Source: CAZNHL01 sp964572965
GTDB taxonomy: Bacteria > Bacteroidota > Bacteroidia > Cytophagales > UBA9547
DNA length: 64,000 nt
Assembly (NCBI GenBank): GCA_964572965.1
Contig: CAZNHL010000003.1
Location: 1 to 64,000 of the forward strand
Reading direction: 5' to 3'
In this document: positions 17,525 to 26,989 of the stretch, piece after piece
Layout of the letters: each line of letters opens with the position of its first letter
Numbering within the stretch: the first letter of the stretch is position 1
Position numbers and translations under genes: made by a program
The notes under the pieces: model-generated
What the model saw: the letters and a program-made list of their open reading frames with translations, nothing else
What the model was told of the DNA's origin: nothing
Database searches by the model: none

Positions 17525-17953
17525 TTAATTCTGGTGAATTGTTTTGAACAGGTTATTCTCATAGAACTTATAAAAGTTCTGGTACTGGTCACCTGATAAT
17601 TGAAACCCTACAAACTCCAGTGTGCGCGAAAGCGCTATTGCAAGAGAGTTTCTGACAATATGAATGTCGAGGTCAGTAAAGTTGAACTGGAAAGAAAATC
17701 CACCTTTGTTTACTACACCAAAGAATTTCGATTGAAGGTCCAGAGGTAAACTTTTGAAGAATACATCACGGGCTCCGTTTGATGTAAACACCAGATCGAA
17801 ACGTACAATGTTTTCTTCAACTCTTCTTACGCTTCTGATGATATCAGCTTTTGTAAGGAAGTCTATAACTGAAGTAGAGTCAGTAAGTGCACTCTTAAAT
17901 CTTGGTGCAATAGTATTTGATGTATGTGTGTATTTGTTAGTAATAGCAGTCAT
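17525..17953 (-). CDS. Hypothetical protein
   Basis: The best start is the ATG at 17951-17953, giving 142 residues (MTAITNKYTHTSN...); a longer frame to 18019 adds an implausible leucine run. The chain is mixed alpha/beta with no signal peptide: an N-terminal Ser/Thr-rich segment, a VIDFLTKADIIRSVRR helix, and a strand-rich middle (FDLVFTSNGARDVFF, GGFSFQFNFTDLDIHI). I do not recognise the family. It stands alone between the peroxiredoxin and the long gap before the polysaccharide locus. Confidence 0.6.
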   Translation of the reverse strand: MTAITNKYTHTSNTIAPRFKSALTDSTSVIDFLTKADIIRSVRRVEENIVRFDLVFTSNGARDVFFKSLPLDLQSKFFGVVNKGGFSFQFNFTDLDIHIVRNSLAIALSRTLEFVGFQLSGDQYQNFYKFYENNLFKTIHQN

Positions 17954-18419
17954 GTTCGTAGTCTTTAGTATTGAATGATTAATTAATTGTTGAGAATGTT
18001 TTAGTAACAGCAACAACAATAGTCAGCACTAAAGAAGACTGGATACAACCATGCTCCCCGGCCGGACAATTTCAATTCAGTATTTTTTCTTTTCGGGTTA
18101 AGCATTTCTGTTTGATTTGATATTACAAATGTGGGAGTATTTTTTCAATAAACAAAATAATATTCTGAAATATTTACAAATACAACACATTATTCTTTTT
18201 GTTATTCTGTATTTTTGAATTTCTTGAAATATTATTCTTGTCTCTACTTGTTTTATAGGGTATTTGTTTGGAGAAACTGAACTAATAGAAGAGGAAATTT
18301 TTTTTTCACATGTAAAGGTGTAAATACAGGATATGCTCTTTCTGGATATAGGTAAGAACTTTAGTGTTTAGCTATAATTATTCTTTTAGGATTAAAAACC
18401 AATGTGGAAGTAGAAGAGA
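17954..18419. other. Intergenic region, 466 bp, AT-rich
   Basis: This region separates the hypothetical gene from the last gene of the polysaccharide operon, both on the minus strand. It is very AT-rich apart from a short GC-rich CCCCGGCCGG near 18056-18065. No gene, tRNA or convincing terminator was seen. It must hold the promoter of the hypothetical gene and the 3' end of the glycosyltransferase operon. Confidence 0.5.
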
Positions 18420-19562
18420 TTAATGGTGTGTAGTCAGCTCCTGATATAGTTGCTCGAATTGGGGGATTATTGTATCAATGTTATACCTTGTTGTGACTGT
18501 GTGGCAGGCATTTATACCAAGGGTAGTGCGTAAAGTAGTATTCTCATACAATGAAGTAAGGGCATTGGTAATTGAGCCGGCATCTTTAAAAGGAACAATG
18601 ATTCCGTTAACGTCATTTTCAATGACATCGGTTGCGCCTGATACAGGAGTAATAACCAAAGGCTTTTTAAGGGCCATAGCCTCAATCATTAATTGAGGAA
18701 AAGCTTCCTGTAACGTCGGATGTACAATTACATCTACTGCTTTCATTAATTCAGAAGCGTCTTTGCGCCAGCCGGTAAATACCACATTTTCTGCGAGCCC
18801 TAAACTTTCTGCCAGTGCTACCAGATCTTTGTGAACAGAACCATCGCCAACCATCAATAATTTCGATGTCGGATATTTCTGCACAAAAGCCCCGAATGCT
18901 TTTATTAAATAAGGAAGTCCTTTAATAGGATGATGCCTTGCAAAACAACCTACAACAAACTGATCTCCAAAACTAAATTCTGCCCTTTTAAGTCTGACGG
19001 ACTCCTCTGTTCCACTTTGATACTTCGGTTGTGCAAAATCGAATGCGTAGGGAATTAGAACTATTTTGTCTGCCGCAACACCTTGTTTTTTTAACAAGTC
19101 TGAGATGAGGCTGGAAGGAGAAACAATTTTGCTACAGGTTTTATTGAGCCATGACTCAACAGCTAAATAATACTTTTGCCTTAAACCTTTAGCTGTAATG
19201 TAAAATTCATTGTGGTAATGGCGGCCAAATACAAGCTTTGTTCCGGGTGATAAAATACAGGCAATTCTCCCTATGACAGTTTCATAGAAGTGATGTGTAT
19301 GAAGAATATCAATTTTATTTTTCCTTAGCTCTGAAGCCAGTTTCTGTGCTAATGGAATCAAAGTTTTATAAGTCAACTCTTTATTCAGAATCTGATAACT
19401 GATGTTTTGTGCATCGTAATCAGGGTCTGCAATATTACTGGGCATGCATGCAATAGCAGAAAGACTAAATTGAGAACTGTCAGCATGCCGGATAATGACA
19501 TCAATAAAATCGTTTTTGTTGATGACGTAACTGAATTGGAGAACTTTGATTTTAGATGTCAA
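18420..19562 (-). CDS. GT4 family glycosyltransferase (distal gene of operon)
   Basis: The 380-residue product has a two-domain GT-B layout with the C-terminal GT4 signature: FVVGCFARHHPIKGLPYLI, KLLMVGDGSVH, VVFTGWRKDASELM and the E-x7-E segment HPTLQEAFPQLMIEAMALKKP. Its N-terminal domain has ILHTHHFYE. Such retaining enzymes transfer a sugar from a nucleotide donor to a growing glycan in the cytoplasm. The start is TTG at 19560-19562, overlapping the upstream gene by 11 bases. It is the last gene of the seven-gene operon. Donor and acceptor cannot be predicted. Confidence 0.88.
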   Translation of the reverse strand: MTSKIKVLQFSYVINKNDFIDVIIRHADSSQFSLSAIACMPSNIADPDYDAQNISYQILNKELTYKTLIPLAQKLASELRKNKIDILHTHHFYETVIGRIACILSPGTKLVFGRHYHNEFYITAKGLRQKYYLAVESWLNKTCSKIVSPSSLISDLLKKQGVAADKIVLIPYAFDFAQPKYQSGTEESVRLKRAEFSFGDQFVVGCFARHHPIKGLPYLIKAFGAFVQKYPTSKLLMVGDGSVHKDLVALAESLGLAENVVFTGWRKDASELMKAVDVIVHPTLQEAFPQLMIEAMALKKPLVITPVSGATDVIENDVNGIIVPFKDAGSITNALTSLYENTTLRTTLGINACHTVTTRYNIDTIIPQFEQLYQELTTHH

Positions 19563-20655
19563 GATTATCAGTTCTTATTTCGTTAAATAACTCTTTAAAC
19601 TTTTCAATGGCATTTTGCTGAGTATAAGGCTTCGCCAGATTTCTCATTTGCTCAGATAAGTGTTGTTTCTCTTCTAAAGGCAATCTAAAGTACCATAGAA
19701 TTTTATTCACAACCACGTCCCTCTCTAAATCAAAAATCAGTTGGGGTTGTGACTTAAGACACTCTGATGAACCTGTTAAGTTTGAAACAATCACAGGGAT
19801 ACCGGCAAACATTGCTTCATTTACCGAAATCCCCCATGCCTCACCACGTCCGGTATGAATGTAAAGACTGCTTTCATTAAAGAAAGGAGTGATATTTTTG
19901 TTTAAGCCGGCCCAGTTGATTGCTGATTGAACAGAATCGGGAAGTGACTTCATACAACTATCGATGTATGATTGTTCCCATTGTCCCACTATAGTCAGCT
20001 TCAGGTCTGGCAGGTGTTTCTTAGCTTCCTCAAAACTGCTTAACAAAATATCTATTCCTTTGTACCAGCCTCTCCAGTTTCCCGGGCCATTTGCGATATA
20101 TAAGAGGTTTTGACCTGAAAGATTCGGGCTTGTTTTCAGTAAGTCATGAATACGATGTTCAGAAACACCATTAAAGCCTTTATAAATCCGGCCACCCTCT
20201 TCGACTACTAGTTTTTGTGCTAACGAAGCCTGAAAATCACCGATACAGATCAGGTAGTCATAACTCTTTAACAGTTTAAGGTTAAACAATTTACTCTTCC
20301 CGGTATAGTATCCCGATTCTATAAAGTACAGACCTTCATCATCCATGAGGCCTATTAATTTACATTTTCTATTGAGCAGCAATAACCACCTGGCAACAGA
20401 TGGAGGAAAATGAAGCCCTTCTGTTATGATATAGCGATATTCCCGTTGGAACGAAATCAAAATACCACATACAACCCAACTCAAATATCTTTTGAATTTG
20501 CTGCCTCCGGTATCATGCCATCTTAAGACCGGGTCTACCAATTGTAATTTGCTGCCAATAGAAAGTGCATATGCTTCATGGATTGGGTGGGGTTTGGGCC
20601 TTCCATGAATGAACAGGATCTTGGGTTGTGCTTCTATATTAGTTTTGGTTGCCAC
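19552..20655 (-). CDS. GT4-like glycosyltransferase
   Basis: This 367-residue GT-B protein has a donor-domain segment LLYIANGPGNWRGWYKGIDIL, LTIVGQW and HTGRGEAWGISVNEAMFAGIPVI, with the E-x7-E acidic pair. It starts with GTG at 20653-20655 and lies two bases after the upstream glycosyltransferase. The N-terminal acceptor domain is divergent and Lys/Trp-rich. It is one of four consecutive glycosyltransferases that presumably each add one residue of a repeat unit. Confidence 0.85.
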   Translation of the reverse strand: MATKTNIEAQPKILFIHGRPKPHPIHEAYALSIGSKLQLVDPVLRWHDTGGSKFKRYLSWVVCGILISFQREYRYIITEGLHFPPSVARWLLLLNRKCKLIGLMDDEGLYFIESGYYTGKSKLFNLKLLKSYDYLICIGDFQASLAQKLVVEEGGRIYKGFNGVSEHRIHDLLKTSPNLSGQNLLYIANGPGNWRGWYKGIDILLSSFEEAKKHLPDLKLTIVGQWEQSYIDSCMKSLPDSVQSAINWAGLNKNITPFFNESSLYIHTGRGEAWGISVNEAMFAGIPVIVSNLTGSSECLKSQPQLIFDLERDVVVNKILWYFRLPLEEKQHLSEQMRNLAKPYTQQNAIEKFKELFNEIRTDNLDI

Positions 20656-20657
20656 TT

Positions 20658-21833
20658 TTAGTTTAAAAGAGTCATTAGCGATTTCTTATAGTTCTCGAGA
20701 GAAAATTCACGGGCAGTGTTTATCGCCGTTTTTTTAATCTCCTTCATAGGTGTATTTGCAATAGTACTACAGGCAAGTTTCATACGCTCTGTTAATTGCG
20801 CTCTGCTCGCTGATTCAAAGCTCAGGCCGGCATTCTTATTCACTGCTAATATATCACCGATTCCCGTATTGGCGCTGGCTACAACAAACATACCTGATGC
20901 TAACGCTTCAAGCATTACCAAACCAAAAGACTCTTGTACCGAAGGTAAAATAAGAATATGTGCCTGATGGTATATTTCTTTCAGGCTTTCCTTATCCTTT
21001 ACTCCCAACAGTTTTATACCAGGATTTAAATCAGTCAAATAGGGTTCTATTTCTGGCAGTCTATTCCCAACAAGCCATAACTCTGTATCAGGCATTTGCA
21101 TCTTACTGTATGCTTCAAGCAGGTAATGTACTCCTTTAAGGAGTTCCAATCTGCCTACAAACAACAAAATGGTTTTACCTGTAGGGCGTAAATCTTCAGC
21201 TTGCTCCCAATAGTTAACATCTATACCAGGCAAAGTCACTCTGAGTTTCGATTCTGAAATGCCGTTACTTATAAATGTTTGTTTTGAGTAAGACGACAGT
21301 AAGTTGATTTGATCAGCATACTTATATTCTTCAAGCATTCTGGATACCATTTTTTTACTGAATAAGCTGTATTGAACACCTGCACTACTACCATATTCAG
21401 CATATTGGTTCTTCATGAGTTCCATCCATGTATTTACATGAACCATTGGATGTTCAAGTATTCTTTTAGTGCCGGACTTCTGTGCTTTTTTAAGACAAAA
21501 CAACGATACCTGAGGCCAGGCAATCAACACTTTTAGTTGACCAGAGAGTTTACTTGCTACCAAATAATCGTAAACAGGAAAAAGTATGTCCAACTGGCCG
21601 GGCTTCCTATTCAAATAAGGCAAACGGTGCCATATTCCCCAAACAAGATAGCTCAGAATATCATATATAAATGACTTTTTCTGAGAAACCACAACTCCCG
21701 ACTTTAGCCTGTTAAAAACGAATTTCGGCCAATAATTGGAATAGCTCAGTTCTGTTTCGATGGTGCTTATCTGACTTAGCATTAGCTTGTCATGATGACC
21801 AGGGCCAATATGGATATGCAGCTTTTCTGTCAT
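20658..21833 (-). CDS. GT4 family glycosyltransferase
   Basis: The 391-residue product carries an N-terminal IHIGPGHHDK motif and the C-terminal GT4 core ILLFVGRLELLKGVHYLLEAY, LWLVGN, and LPSVQESFGLVMLEALASG with the E-x7-E pair. Its start codon overlaps the stop of the preceding gene as ATGA, showing translational coupling. Predicted substrate is unknown. It belongs to the polysaccharide operon. Confidence 0.88.
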   Translation of the reverse strand: MTEKLHIHIGPGHHDKLMLSQISTIETELSYSNYWPKFVFNRLKSGVVVSQKKSFIYDILSYLVWGIWHRLPYLNRKPGQLDILFPVYDYLVASKLSGQLKVLIAWPQVSLFCLKKAQKSGTKRILEHPMVHVNTWMELMKNQYAEYGSSAGVQYSLFSKKMVSRMLEEYKYADQINLLSSYSKQTFISNGISESKLRVTLPGIDVNYWEQAEDLRPTGKTILLFVGRLELLKGVHYLLEAYSKMQMPDTELWLVGNRLPEIEPYLTDLNPGIKLLGVKDKESLKEIYHQAHILILPSVQESFGLVMLEALASGMFVVASANTGIGDILAVNKNAGLSFESASRAQLTERMKLACSTIANTPMKEIKKTAINTAREFSLENYKKSLMTLLN

Positions 21834-23083
21834 TTATCAAGTTTCTCCAGACAGGCAATGATTTTTGTTGCCATTTCATGAGCCAGGTTTTTACGATGAT
21901 ACTTCATGATCATATTTGTATCTCCATGATAATCAAGCTTCCCCTGCTCTAGCCATTTTTCATACCAGCTCTCTATAATTTCTGTTAGTTTTTCAGACTC
22001 ATCGGTTAAAAGACCAGCCTGGGTTTCTAAAATGATTTGCTCCACAACATCATTGTCAGAAGGTGCTATCAGAATATTTTTACCACTTGCAATATATTCA
22101 TATATTTTTCCTGATGCGATACCTTTATAGCCTTTCCAGGCCGGATAAAATAAAATATGTGACTCTTCCATAATAGCTTTGGCTTCTTTACGGGGTATCC
22201 GCTCTGTCAGTGTAATATTGGGCGACTTAATACCGGCCTTTATTTTATCGGAAACTGATTTATATGCACCCACTCCTATAAAATTGAAGTGATACTTCCC
22301 GTCAGGATACTTCTGAGTAAATGTATTAAGGGCGTTAATTAATAAATCAATATTTTGATCGGGGTAAATTGTACCAATGGAGGACATGGTAAATGTCTTA
22401 CTGTTTGCTGTTGCACCAGCATTTAAACTGTCGTCATCAAACCCGTTGCTTACCCAAAACACTTCAGGCTTGTACTTCTTCCCATCGAAAAGAGAGATTA
22501 AATGTTCTCCTAATGCACTGTTGATAGTAGTTACAAATAAGGCATCTTTAAGCCAGTTTGTAATTTTCTTTTTAATCAGAAAATTACAAACCTGTGTTAA
22601 TACCCCCAGACGTTTGTTACTTAGAACATCATTATTCCAAAGATCTCTGAAATCAACACCGAAAGGTATACCAAATTTCTCTGCTAAACGCGAAGTGGTC
22701 TGAGCCAGAAAGACAGGACCTATTGATGTAAGTATTAAATCAAACTTCTCTTTTGACAATAAAAGCTCTGCCTGTTTATAAAAAGCATCATGTTGGTCAA
22801 AGAAATGCCTTTCCTGCAAATAAAAAGAAAGAGTTGCCCTTAACTGTTCAATTCGGGGCGAGTTGTAAGGTTCCTGTTTTCCTTCTGCGAAAGGGATGCG
22901 GTAAACCTCAAAACTATCATTTTTTTCATACTCTACTCCACTACTGTTACTATCCCAGTTTCGTGTAATGATGGTTGGGTAAAGCCCCGACTGAGCAAAG
23001 TATTTTGCCCATGAATAGGGCCTTTGCGAACCTATCATCTCATTTGGAGGAAAATAGTATGCTAATAATAAAACCCGCCTCAT
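21830..23083 (-). CDS. GT4-like glycosyltransferase (FPPNEMIGS type)
   Basis: This 417-residue protein opens with LLLAYYFPPNEMIGSQRPYSW, the N-terminal signature of a family of Bacteroidetes surface-polysaccharide glycosyltransferases. It has IGTIYPDQNIDLLINAL in the donor domain and a diverged C-terminal site, Y-K-G-I-A-S-G-K-IYEYIASGKNIL. Its start overlaps the asparagine synthase stop by four bases (ATGA). Its role would be cytoplasmic assembly of a lipid-linked glycan. Confidence 0.85.
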   Translation of the reverse strand: MRRVLLLAYYFPPNEMIGSQRPYSWAKYFAQSGLYPTIITRNWDSNSSGVEYEKNDSFEVYRIPFAEGKQEPYNSPRIEQLRATLSFYLQERHFFDQHDAFYKQAELLLSKEKFDLILTSIGPVFLAQTTSRLAEKFGIPFGVDFRDLWNNDVLSNKRLGVLTQVCNFLIKKKITNWLKDALFVTTINSALGEHLISLFDGKKYKPEVFWVSNGFDDDSLNAGATANSKTFTMSSIGTIYPDQNIDLLINALNTFTQKYPDGKYHFNFIGVGAYKSVSDKIKAGIKSPNITLTERIPRKEAKAIMEESHILFYPAWKGYKGIASGKIYEYIASGKNILIAPSDNDVVEQIILETQAGLLTDESEKLTEIIESWYEKWLEQGKLDYHGDTNMIMKYHRKNLAHEMATKIIACLEKLDK

Positions 23084-24927
23084 TCTCCTATAGTTTTAGC
23101 CGCCATGATATACCTCCACTTGAGATATGCGGGCAATTGTGTTAAACGATTAGTGATACCCGATTGCAAATATCCCAGATTGACGAGTTTTTTGACAGAC
23201 TCCTGAAATAAATTTACAAACGTAGCATTCGTGGTAATTTTATCAAATGGAGCATCAAAGCCTATTTTGTCTTTTCTCCATGTAATTTCCGGTGGCAATA
23301 AATACTCATAACTATCACGCATAATTACCTTTGTCCAGCCCCCTTTGATTTTATATTCACTGGGTAGCTTGGTCATAAATGCTATAAGTTCATGATTGGT
23401 ATAAGGCAGGCGTACTTCTCTGGATTGTGCCATAGAATTTCGATCGGCATATCTCAGCAGAGTTTCAAATTCACCGCCGGTTAGCGTATCGGCCAATGCC
23501 TCATTAAGCTTAGAATGGACATTTTTGTCCTTATACCTGATATGCTTATTAAACAAATCATGTGCAATGCCTAAACTATCTGCCTGACCATTTCTCAATT
23601 TATTGAGGTGAAATTTAGTCCGCCGAACCAAAGATCCAACAACTGAATTTTCCCATAAGAATATACTCAGGATCCTTTTAACAGTAATCGCATTTCCGGT
23701 AAGTGCGTTATAGGCTTTAAGCTCATCAGCCAGCTTTTTCCTATTGGTTTTTAGCAATTCAAGCCAATAGCTTTTATAATACGGCGTGTAGCCTGCAAGT
23801 ATTTCGTCAGCACCTTGCCCATCCAGTAATACAACAATATTGTGTTGATTAGCCAGTTGCATAACCTCATTTTGAGCAATGATACTTGTACTTGCAAATG
23901 GTTCATCCTGTATATCTAAAACTTTGACTATTGCTTCAATGAGTTTCTCTTCTGTAACATTCACCTCAAACTTAGTGGTATTATGTTTTGAGGTTATTTG
24001 ATTAATAAAGTAACCTTCATCCTTAGGATGTCCCGGGAAGCGTGCAGAGAAAGTATTGAACGGTGAATTTTCCTGTTGTTGCTTTTTTATCAAAGAAACA
24101 ACAAGACTGCTGTCAAGTCCTCCCGATAAACTAGAACCTACAGGCACATCAGATCTCAGCCTGAGTTTTACAGACTGCTCCAACAGGCGCTGGAATTCTT
24201 TTTGAGCCTCATCATAACTGATTTCATCGGCAGACAACTGAGATTCCGGAAGTGACCAGTAACGTTTTACTTTAACCTTGCCATTCTGCACAGTAAGCAT
24301 GTGAGCGGGCGGCAGCCTGAGAATACTTTTGAAGAAGGTCTGATCTAAATGCTCTTTATTGATAATTGTGCCATAATAAACATAATTGATCAGGTGATGT
24401 TCATTAACCGCTTTTTCAATTCCTGCGGCAAAAATGCCCTTTATTTCAGATGCGAATACAAACTGGTTATCATCAGCAAAATAATGAAAAGGCTTTTCTC
24501 CAACACGGTCCCTTGCACAAAAGAGTTTTTTATTCTCATCATCCCAGATGGCAAAGGCAAACATTCCGTCAAGCTCGGCAAGCATGTCTTCTCCTTTTTG
24601 TGCGTATAAAGCAAGCAGTACTTCTGTGTCACTTTCGGAGAGAAATGAGTAACCGGCTTCAATCAGGTTGTTTTTCAGTTCAAGGTAGTTATATATTTCC
24701 CCATTGAACGTGATTGTATATTTACCCTGATAGTGCATTGGCTGACTACCATTCTGGCTTAAATCAATAATCGACAACCTCCTGTGACCTAAGGCAAGCT
24801 TCTTGTCAGGATGTACCCAATGGCCATCGCCATTTGGCCCCCTGTGAGCCATTTTGTCTGTCATCAATTTAACAGTAGCCCCGTTTACATCACTCGTAAA
24901 AGATAATACCCCCGCTATTCCACACAT
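23080..24927 (-). CDS. asnB: Asparagine synthase (glutamine-hydrolysing), first copy
   Basis: The 615-residue protein begins MCGIAGVL, with Cys2 as the glutaminase nucleophile, and has the AMAHRGPNGDG-like and LGHRRLSIIDLS loops. Near residue 267 is the PP-loop SLSGGLDSSLV of the ATP-dependent synthetase domain. It sits inside the glycosyltransferase operon, between the acetyltransferase and a glycosyltransferase. In such loci AsnB-like enzymes probably amidate a sugar acid or amino sugar of the glycan rather than make free asparagine. That is inference from context; the reaction cannot be read from the sequence. Confidence 0.93.
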   Translation of the reverse strand: MCGIAGVLSFTSDVNGATVKLMTDKMAHRGPNGDGHWVHPDKKLALGHRRLSIIDLSQNGSQPMHYQGKYTITFNGEIYNYLELKNNLIEAGYSFLSESDTEVLLALYAQKGEDMLAELDGMFAFAIWDDENKKLFCARDRVGEKPFHYFADDNQFVFASEIKGIFAAGIEKAVNEHHLINYVYYGTIINKEHLDQTFFKSILRLPPAHMLTVQNGKVKVKRYWSLPESQLSADEISYDEAQKEFQRLLEQSVKLRLRSDVPVGSSLSGGLDSSLVVSLIKKQQQENSPFNTFSARFPGHPKDEGYFINQITSKHNTTKFEVNVTEEKLIEAIVKVLDIQDEPFASTSIIAQNEVMQLANQHNIVVLLDGQGADEILAGYTPYYKSYWLELLKTNRKKLADELKAYNALTGNAITVKRILSIFLWENSVVGSLVRRTKFHLNKLRNGQADSLGIAHDLFNKHIRYKDKNVHSKLNEALADTLTGGEFETLLRYADRNSMAQSREVRLPYTNHELIAFMTKLPSEYKIKGGWTKVIMRDSYEYLLPPEITWRKDKIGFDAPFDKITTNATFVNLFQESVKKLVNLGYLQSGITNRLTQLPAYLKWRYIMAAKTIGE

Positions 24928-24932
24928 AATAA

Positions 24933-25439
24933 CTAAATTTCTTTAATAATTGTAGCAGGGTTACCGGCTATAACCACATTGGCAGGGAAGGACTTTGTAA
25001 CAATACTATTTGCTCCAACCGTTACATTATCTCCTAGTATAACGCCCGGAAGTATAGTGACTCCGTGCCCAATCCATACGTTCTTTCCAATATATACAGA
25101 TTTTGTAATAAATTTTGCCCTGTCCACTAATTCATGATTGCCCGTCTGAATACAAACATTGGTAGCAAAGATAGACCCTTCTCCTATTTGAAGAGTAGAT
25201 CCTTCAAAAGCGGCAAAATGGCAAAACCCTGAGACTGTAAATGAATTCATGACTGAAGGGTGAATATGCATGAATCTGAAGCCACTTATAATAGAGGAAT
25301 AATGTACTGAAAACGGAACGTCCCGGTTGATTTTGAACAGTCGTTGAAAAATGAAATTTACAAATAATAAGCCCGGATTAACATGTTTATAATATTCCTT
25401 ATTGATGGATTTGTAATATAGCGTAGCAAGCCCAAGCAT
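24933..25439 (-). CDS. Hexapeptide-repeat acyltransferase (sugar O-acetyltransferase-like)
   Basis: The 168-residue product is a left-handed beta-helix protein. Hexapeptide-type repeats run from about residue 75 to 160 (FEGSTLQIGEGSIFATNV, SVYIGKNVWIGHGVTILPGV, ILGDNVTVGANSIV), ending in the VIAGNPA cap. A His in IQTGNHELV may be catalytic. Enzymes of this class acetylate sugars using acetyl-CoA. It is five bases from the asparagine synthase and one base from the flippase gene, so it modifies the same glycan. Confidence 0.85.
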   Translation of the reverse strand: MLGLATLYYKSINKEYYKHVNPGLLFVNFIFQRLFKINRDVPFSVHYSSIISGFRFMHIHPSVMNSFTVSGFCHFAAFEGSTLQIGEGSIFATNVCIQTGNHELVDRAKFITKSVYIGKNVWIGHGVTILPGVILGDNVTVGANSIVTKSFPANVVIAGNPATIIKEI

Positions 25440-25440
25440 A

Positions 25441-26877
25441 TTATTTCTTTTTTAGTATAAGATTATTCAATACACGCTTATCCAGTAAATTAGTTTTGAT
25501 AAAAACGATAAGTATTAATGAGGCATAAATCAAGCCGGAAACAACAATCATCCATTTTGATTGAGTCAATAAGTGCATTGCCGATTTTATGGAGTAAGAT
25601 AAAACCAGTGAAAGTGAAATAACAAGAAATGCACTCTTTAGTATTTTGAAGGTAATTAGCCTTTCCTGTAACAATTTTTCGGAGGCAATCAGCTGAAAAA
25701 CCGCTACAATAAGTATAGCGATAACTGTAGCAAGGGCGGCCCCGGCAATGCCTATTGTTTCAATAAACAGATAATTAAGCAATAAATTAAGAAGGAAGGC
25801 GAATATATATACTTTCAGGATATAGGCTGTTTTGCCTGTGGCAATCAATACATCAGCATAATCATTAATTCTGATAAGCAGCGTAAGGTTAAATATAAGA
25901 AACACGCCACTGCTTAACAGATACTTGTCGGACAAGTATAAGCTTATCAGTTCCTGATTGAAGACAAGCAGGAAAATAAGAGCCGGGTAAATAATGATAA
26001 TAGAGTTTTCTATCACTATCCGTTTTAACTGGGCAACTTTAGAAAGTTCGCCCGCATTAATCAGTTTAGTTATTTCAGGTAAAATTACGGCTGCGATAGA
26101 TCCATAAATGGAAGCGAAAAAGGGAACTTCAAATGCGCCGTTTTTATAAATTGCAAATGACTCCGGGCCTTTAAAATAGGAAACCATTAAACTGTCAGTA
26201 TAAAACATGAGGTAGCCAATGAGTCCAGTCAGTGACAAATTAATTCCTTTCAAAATCTGATTGCCGAGAAAGGCAAAGTCTGGTGTGATCAGGCCAAATA
26301 AGTCTTTGGGAATCATCATTCCGGCAATAAGAATACCGAGAAGATCTACAGCCATAATAGAAACAAAGACCAACCCCAGACTATGATATATATTGATGGC
26401 TATGAAAATAACACCCAGGCGAAGTGCATTTATAAGTAATGCATTAAAGGCCATGTTTTTAACCTTATTCTGGCATACAAGCACCGTATTGAAAATGCCT
26501 GATGTGATGCTGATAAGAGGTGCCAGCGAATAGATTTTCAGCAAAGGGATAATCTCTGGATTGGAGAATGAATTGGCTAAAAGACTGCTTCCAAAGTACA
26601 TAATAATTCCACTGGCAAGCCCACCTGCAAGTGCACCATACAAAGAAGTAATGAAAGACTTTTTTCTGTCAGTTGTGTTGAAATAATAAATCAGGACAGT
26701 ACTTAAGCCGAACCCGAAAATACTGACAAATAGACCTTGTATAAGTAAAACCTGGCTGTATGTCCCGTAGTCAATCACAGACAGGCTGCGTGAAAGGTAA
26801 GGAACGCAAAGAATGCTAACGACCGTATTCAGGATTTGGGCAAGTGAAACGAAAGCAATATTTTTGATTCTATCCAA
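25441..26877 (-). CDS. Wzx-type polysaccharide flippase (MATE/MOP superfamily)
   Basis: The product has about twelve hydrophobic segments and the N-terminal pattern of Wzx proteins (IKNIAFVSLAQILNTVVSI...PYLSRSLSVIDYG). The only credible start is TTG at 26875-26877 (478 residues); an upstream ATG at 27006 would overlap the divergent epimerase start and add an unrelated tail. It would flip undecaprenyl-linked repeat units across the inner membrane. It heads the seven-gene operon, and its promoter must lie in the 112 bases shared with the epimerase gene. Confidence 0.88.
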   Translation of the reverse strand: MDRIKNIAFVSLAQILNTVVSILCVPYLSRSLSVIDYGTYSQVLLIQGLFVSIFGFGLSTVLIYYFNTTDRKKSFITSLYGALAGGLASGIIMYFGSSLLANSFSNPEIIPLLKIYSLAPLISITSGIFNTVLVCQNKVKNMAFNALLINALRLGVIFIAINIYHSLGLVFVSIMAVDLLGILIAGMMIPKDLFGLITPDFAFLGNQILKGINLSLTGLIGYLMFYTDSLMVSYFKGPESFAIYKNGAFEVPFFASIYGSIAAVILPEITKLINAGELSKVAQLKRIVIENSIIIIYPALIFLLVFNQELISLYLSDKYLLSSGVFLIFNLTLLIRINDYADVLIATGKTAYILKVYIFAFLLNLLLNYLFIETIGIAGAALATVIAILIVAVFQLIASEKLLQERLITFKILKSAFLVISLSLVLSYSIKSAMHLLTQSKWMIVVSGLIYASLILIVFIKTNLLDKRVLNNLILKKK

Positions 26878-26989
26878 GGTATTATTTGTAATTGTAATTA
26901 AATGTGCGCTATTTATTATAAAATTACCATTTATTGATAACCTAAGGGATACAAAATAAGTAATTTTAAACTTATAATGTTTTGAATAA

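Noticed and set aside
18020..18419. Possible RNA gene in the AT-rich gap
   Set aside because: No cloverleaf, no rRNA-like sequence and no clear hairpin plus promoter pattern was found.
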